This document shows positions 61,243-64,000 of a stretch of 64,000 bases of DNA, one piece after another. This DNA comes from Helopsaltes ochotensis. Lineage: Eukaryota; Chordata; Aves; Passeriformes; Locustellidae. A model generated the notes under the pieces. The model was not told where the DNA came from and searched no databases. It was given only the letters and a program-made list of their open reading frames with translations. Numbering within the stretch: position 1 is the first letter of the stretch; each line of letters opens with the position of its first letter. The stretch is from the NCBI GenBank assembly GCA_013400155.1, contig VXBM01000023.1, positions 1,991,929 to 2,055,928 on the forward strand, written 5' to 3'. The position numbers and the translations under genes were made by a program.

Positions 61243-64000
61243 CTAAAAGAGGAATGGAGGGAATAAGTTAATGCAAACTTAGCTCAAGAATGTCTAGTGC
61301 TTCACCCCTTAAAGTGAGCCAGACAGTTGCAACACAACTACCCTATGCTCTTCACTAACAGTCTCGCAGGCCTAAATCCTTTGTCTGTGCTCTACATACA
61401 CACACATCAAGTGGGAAGGGAAAAAGACAATCTCCTCCTATAGCTGCTTCAGGGCAAAGGCAGGAGGGACAAGAGAGCCACACTGTTTGCCTGTGATGCA
61501 TGTCACAGGTGACTCTTCCCCAAACCTTTTCTCTGCTATTCCTCATACTCCTGGTATGCTGCCATTAAGAACATCAGCTCAGCCAAAAAAAACCCTGAAG
61601 CTGCAGCAGATAACCTGCACTCTGGATTAAGGCCCTACACCGGTTTGCCCTTTACTCCCTTTCAAAAGAGCCAATGCATGCCCCAGTGGGCTTTAAAGCC
61701 AGAAGCATCCTTTGTACAAACCTTCGCACACAGACACTTCAAAGAGCAAGCGAAGGCTCTGAACCATGGAGCTACGCATCTTCACCCTTTCTGTCATCTA
61801 CCTCTTTTGGCCATGCAGAACATCCACCTCAGCAGGTCACCACAGAACCACGACAGCATCCACTACAAGTCACAGCCTCCACGTCTCCACACTGACCACT
61901 TTCCCAGACCTAGGAACCAAGCCACTCACTGGAAGATTCAAAGTAGGCTCACAGCACCCCCAGGATTAACCAGACTATATATTTGACTACTGAACCACAA
62001 TGAGACAGTGTGGGAGGGGGAACAGGGTGGATCTGCCATTATCCTATGCCTTCCCTACGAATGGAGCAAATGCTAATTGCTTGCGATCTCCACTGATTTC
62101 ACAAGTGTTTCTCAATGTTTCCCAGTCTCTTGCCAAAGCTTCATTCTGCTGCTTGGTCAAGGGTTGGAGAGATTTAAAGAGATGAGAGATAGCATAGATA
62201 AGAACACACACACAAACCCCAGGTGCTAGTATAGTACTGCAAATAGTGAGTCCCTGGAGCCCTCCAGGACTCCTAGCTCTAGGAGTCCTCTAGGCCACCA
62301 CACTGGCAACAGAGGATGTCTCACATGGAGCAGAGGGTAAGAGTATGCACAAGGAGATAGTACCTGCCCCATGTTGTTATGCACTATAATGATCCACCTG
62401 TACAGTATGCAGAGTCCTCCAGCACCAAGGTTGATAACTCAGAGTGATAAGAGCAAACTGCTTGCATCATGGAAAATAATGGTCTCCAGTAAGCGTTTCT
62501 AAAGTGCCCTGAACTTGTGACAGACTGGCATAAAGGTTACTTTGCCACAAAAATGCAAAAGCTGCAGGGCTTGGAGCTCACAGCCTGCAGTTAATTGTTG
62601 AAAGCTAATTCTAGGTCATGCAGGGCTGACAGTGCCATAGTGCTGAAGTGCTGAGAGTGGGTACAAGAGGGGAGGAGCTTCCATCCAAGGAGTTTGAAGT
62701 GTCAGAGAGTGTGAGCAGCTATTAGAAGAGAAAGTGGCTTGTGAAAGGGAAATGTAGCCTGGCAGGCATGGACTGCTTGTTGGTATTCCTTGTCTAGAAG
62801 ACGTTTCTGTTCCTTGTTCCTTCCCTTCCTCTTCTCCCCTAACTGCTGTACGTCTCCTGTCTGTTCTCCTATCTTGTCTGTGACTACCTCCTTTGCCTCC
62901 TTCTTCCTGTTCCCCTTTGGTGTGACCTTAGTCACCGCCTATGTTCCAACAAGTTGAACAATTTAATATGTGGGAAATTCTGCGGGCACAAAGACAGTCG
63001 CTGAGCTGCAAAGTTGATTATTCACACTATGCCAGACACAGGATCTGAGAACTCTGGCAGTAAAGGCATAGTTCAGGATGAAAATGCTTACAGACCTACG
63101 TCAAGGGGAGGGACAGAAAGTAAGAGGGAGGGAAAGCAGCAGTTACCTGTGCAGATCAAATGCTGCTCACCACACCAGTCTGGGACATAAAGGAGGCAGA
63201 AACCGAAACAGAGTAGAAAAGTGAAATTAAACTGACTGACGTCTGCCATGCTTTCCTAAATGTTTGCACTACTCAAGCATTAGGATTACACCAGAGAATC
63301 CAGATTATGGATTGGTCCCAGAACAGCACATTCAGCTTCTTTTGCAGGGCCTTTGCTTTCACAGCTGCAGCCTGACAACTATACTTGAGATCTGGGAGAC
63401 TTGACAGGACTAAATCCTTCCCGTGAAAAACATGGGAGTTTCTACCTTTAACATGGGATGGTTTTCCAAAGTCTGAATCAGCCTCTGAAAAGGAACGAGG
63501 GAAGCTTTCCCTAGCTGCCAGTCAGAAAATTTTGCCACAAAAGGCACGTTGCCTTATTTGCTGGACACAGAGCATTCACATGGAGACTGTGCGACACACT
63601 GTAGTTCATTTGCACGGTTACCACCCAAACCAAACCGGAGCGCATGACTGAGGTACAGTCAACCTCAAAGCAAAGCCCTGCCCCTTCTACCACACCTACA
63701 CTTACTCCTATGTACTGGGAGTTAGATTCCACATTTTGCTGGGCCGATTCTGCTTGTGCTTCCTTTCTATTGGTTGTGTCACAAATGGAAGAAGGTCTCT
63801 TTCATGGGGAAGCACGGGAAGGTCACCGAAGGACTAACCACTAGGTCTGCTCCCTTCCTGCAATCTGGGCTTCAGCCCACATGAGAAGTTAATCCCACAA
63901 TTAAGTCACAATCCTACCCTGCAAAACACCTCCAGATTTGAGTCAGAGGTTCTTCGTCGTGAATGGAGGGGGAAGTAAGGTTAAAATGCAGACAGGGCCC
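61243..64000 (-). other. VEGFA: VEGFA intron 2 (partial, runs off the window)
   Basis: At least 2758 bases lie upstream of exon 3. Mammalian intron 2 is also several kilobases long. I looked for the roughly 50-base exon 2 (ending in a Glu codon plus G) on the minus strand and did not find it. A short perfect palindrome lies at 62266-62289. Confidence 0.8.
62266..62289. repeat. 11-bp perfect inverted repeat in VEGFA intron 2
   Basis: AGGACTCCTAG and CTAGGAGTCCT are separated by two bases (62277-62278). This could extrude as a cruciform or fold in the pre-mRNA. It may be chance. Confidence 0.6.

Larger units (their letters stand above)
49831..64000 (-). other. VEGFA: VEGFA gene, 3' part (exons 3-8 and 3' UTR)
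   Basis: This is the 3' part of the gene for vascular endothelial growth factor A, a secreted dimeric ligand of VEGFR1, VEGFR2 and neuropilins that drives blood-vessel growth. Six coding exons are visible on the minus strand with lengths 197, 77, 33, 72, 132 and 22 bases (to the stop). As I remember them, the human lengths are the same except exon 5, which is 30 in human and 33 here, as in the chicken protein. Phases are compatible: exon 3 ends on a full codon, exons 4, 5, 6 and 7 all end after codon position 2. Exons 6 and 7 can therefore be skipped without a frameshift, giving ends like VEGF189/190, VEGF165/166 and VEGF121/122. Exons 1 and 2 are not in the window; I searched 61243-64000 for the short exon 2 by eye and saw none. 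Confidence 0.97.

Noticed and set aside
61243..64000. VEGFA exon 2 inside the window
   Set aside because: No short exon with the expected avian residues and a Glu-plus-G end was found on the minus strand; it probably lies beyond 64000.

Overview
The window is nuclear DNA from a vertebrate, almost certainly a bird. Coding content is sparse, introns are long with GT-AG borders, and simple repeats are common. Three features point to birds: a CR1-type LINE fragment, a solitary CR1 3' tail, and a VEGFA gene whose residues match the avian protein (CAGCCGDEG, a PVDVYNVT stretch before the exon 3 border, an SFHCEPC junction, and a CEKPRR end). Runs of N (641 bases at 11309-11949, and single Ns inside poly-A tracts) show a draft assembly with trouble in low-complexity DNA. 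I cannot name the species.

The only protein-coding gene I can support is VEGFA (vascular endothelial growth factor A), on the minus strand and filling the right end. Exons 3 to 8 are present at 61046-61242, 59285-59361, 58846-58878, 56020-56091, 54753-54884 and 52483-52504. The 3' UTR runs from 52482 to about 49831. Every border has consensus GT/AG and the phases join without a break. Exon 3-4 encodes the cystine-knot receptor-binding domain, exon 5 a linker, exon 6 and exon 7 the two heparin-binding segments, and exon 8 the last six residues. The phases allow the usual alternative isoforms: all exons, without 6, or without 6 and 7. Exons 1 and 2, the promoter and the 5' UTR lie beyond base 64000.

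The left 49.8 kb is the region 3' of VEGFA. I found no exon of a known gene there. It holds microsatellites (GATA, GA, GGGAA), a decayed CR1 LINE (about 14725-15830), a CR1 tail (34391-34452), poly-A tracts, a CpG-rich block (about 37500-38520) followed by a well-formed but unproven exon-like segment, and several AT-rich stretches that read like conserved non-coding DNA. The most striking is a 194-base imperfect inverted repeat at 24860-25053, which could fold into a long hairpin and carries paired TCF/LEF-like, GATA-like and ATTA motifs in its arms. It resembles old palindromic repeats that were kept as regulatory elements.

Within VEGFA, the features most worth a second look are these: the mammalian exon 8b acceptor AG is TG here; stop-codon readthrough would give a 78-codon extension quite unlike the short mammalian VEGF-Ax tail; a very long pyrimidine tract sits in front of the alternative exon 6; and a 58-base homopolymer lies inside the 3' UTR. 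Comparisons with human or chicken VEGFA rest on memory of those sequences, not on an alignment.
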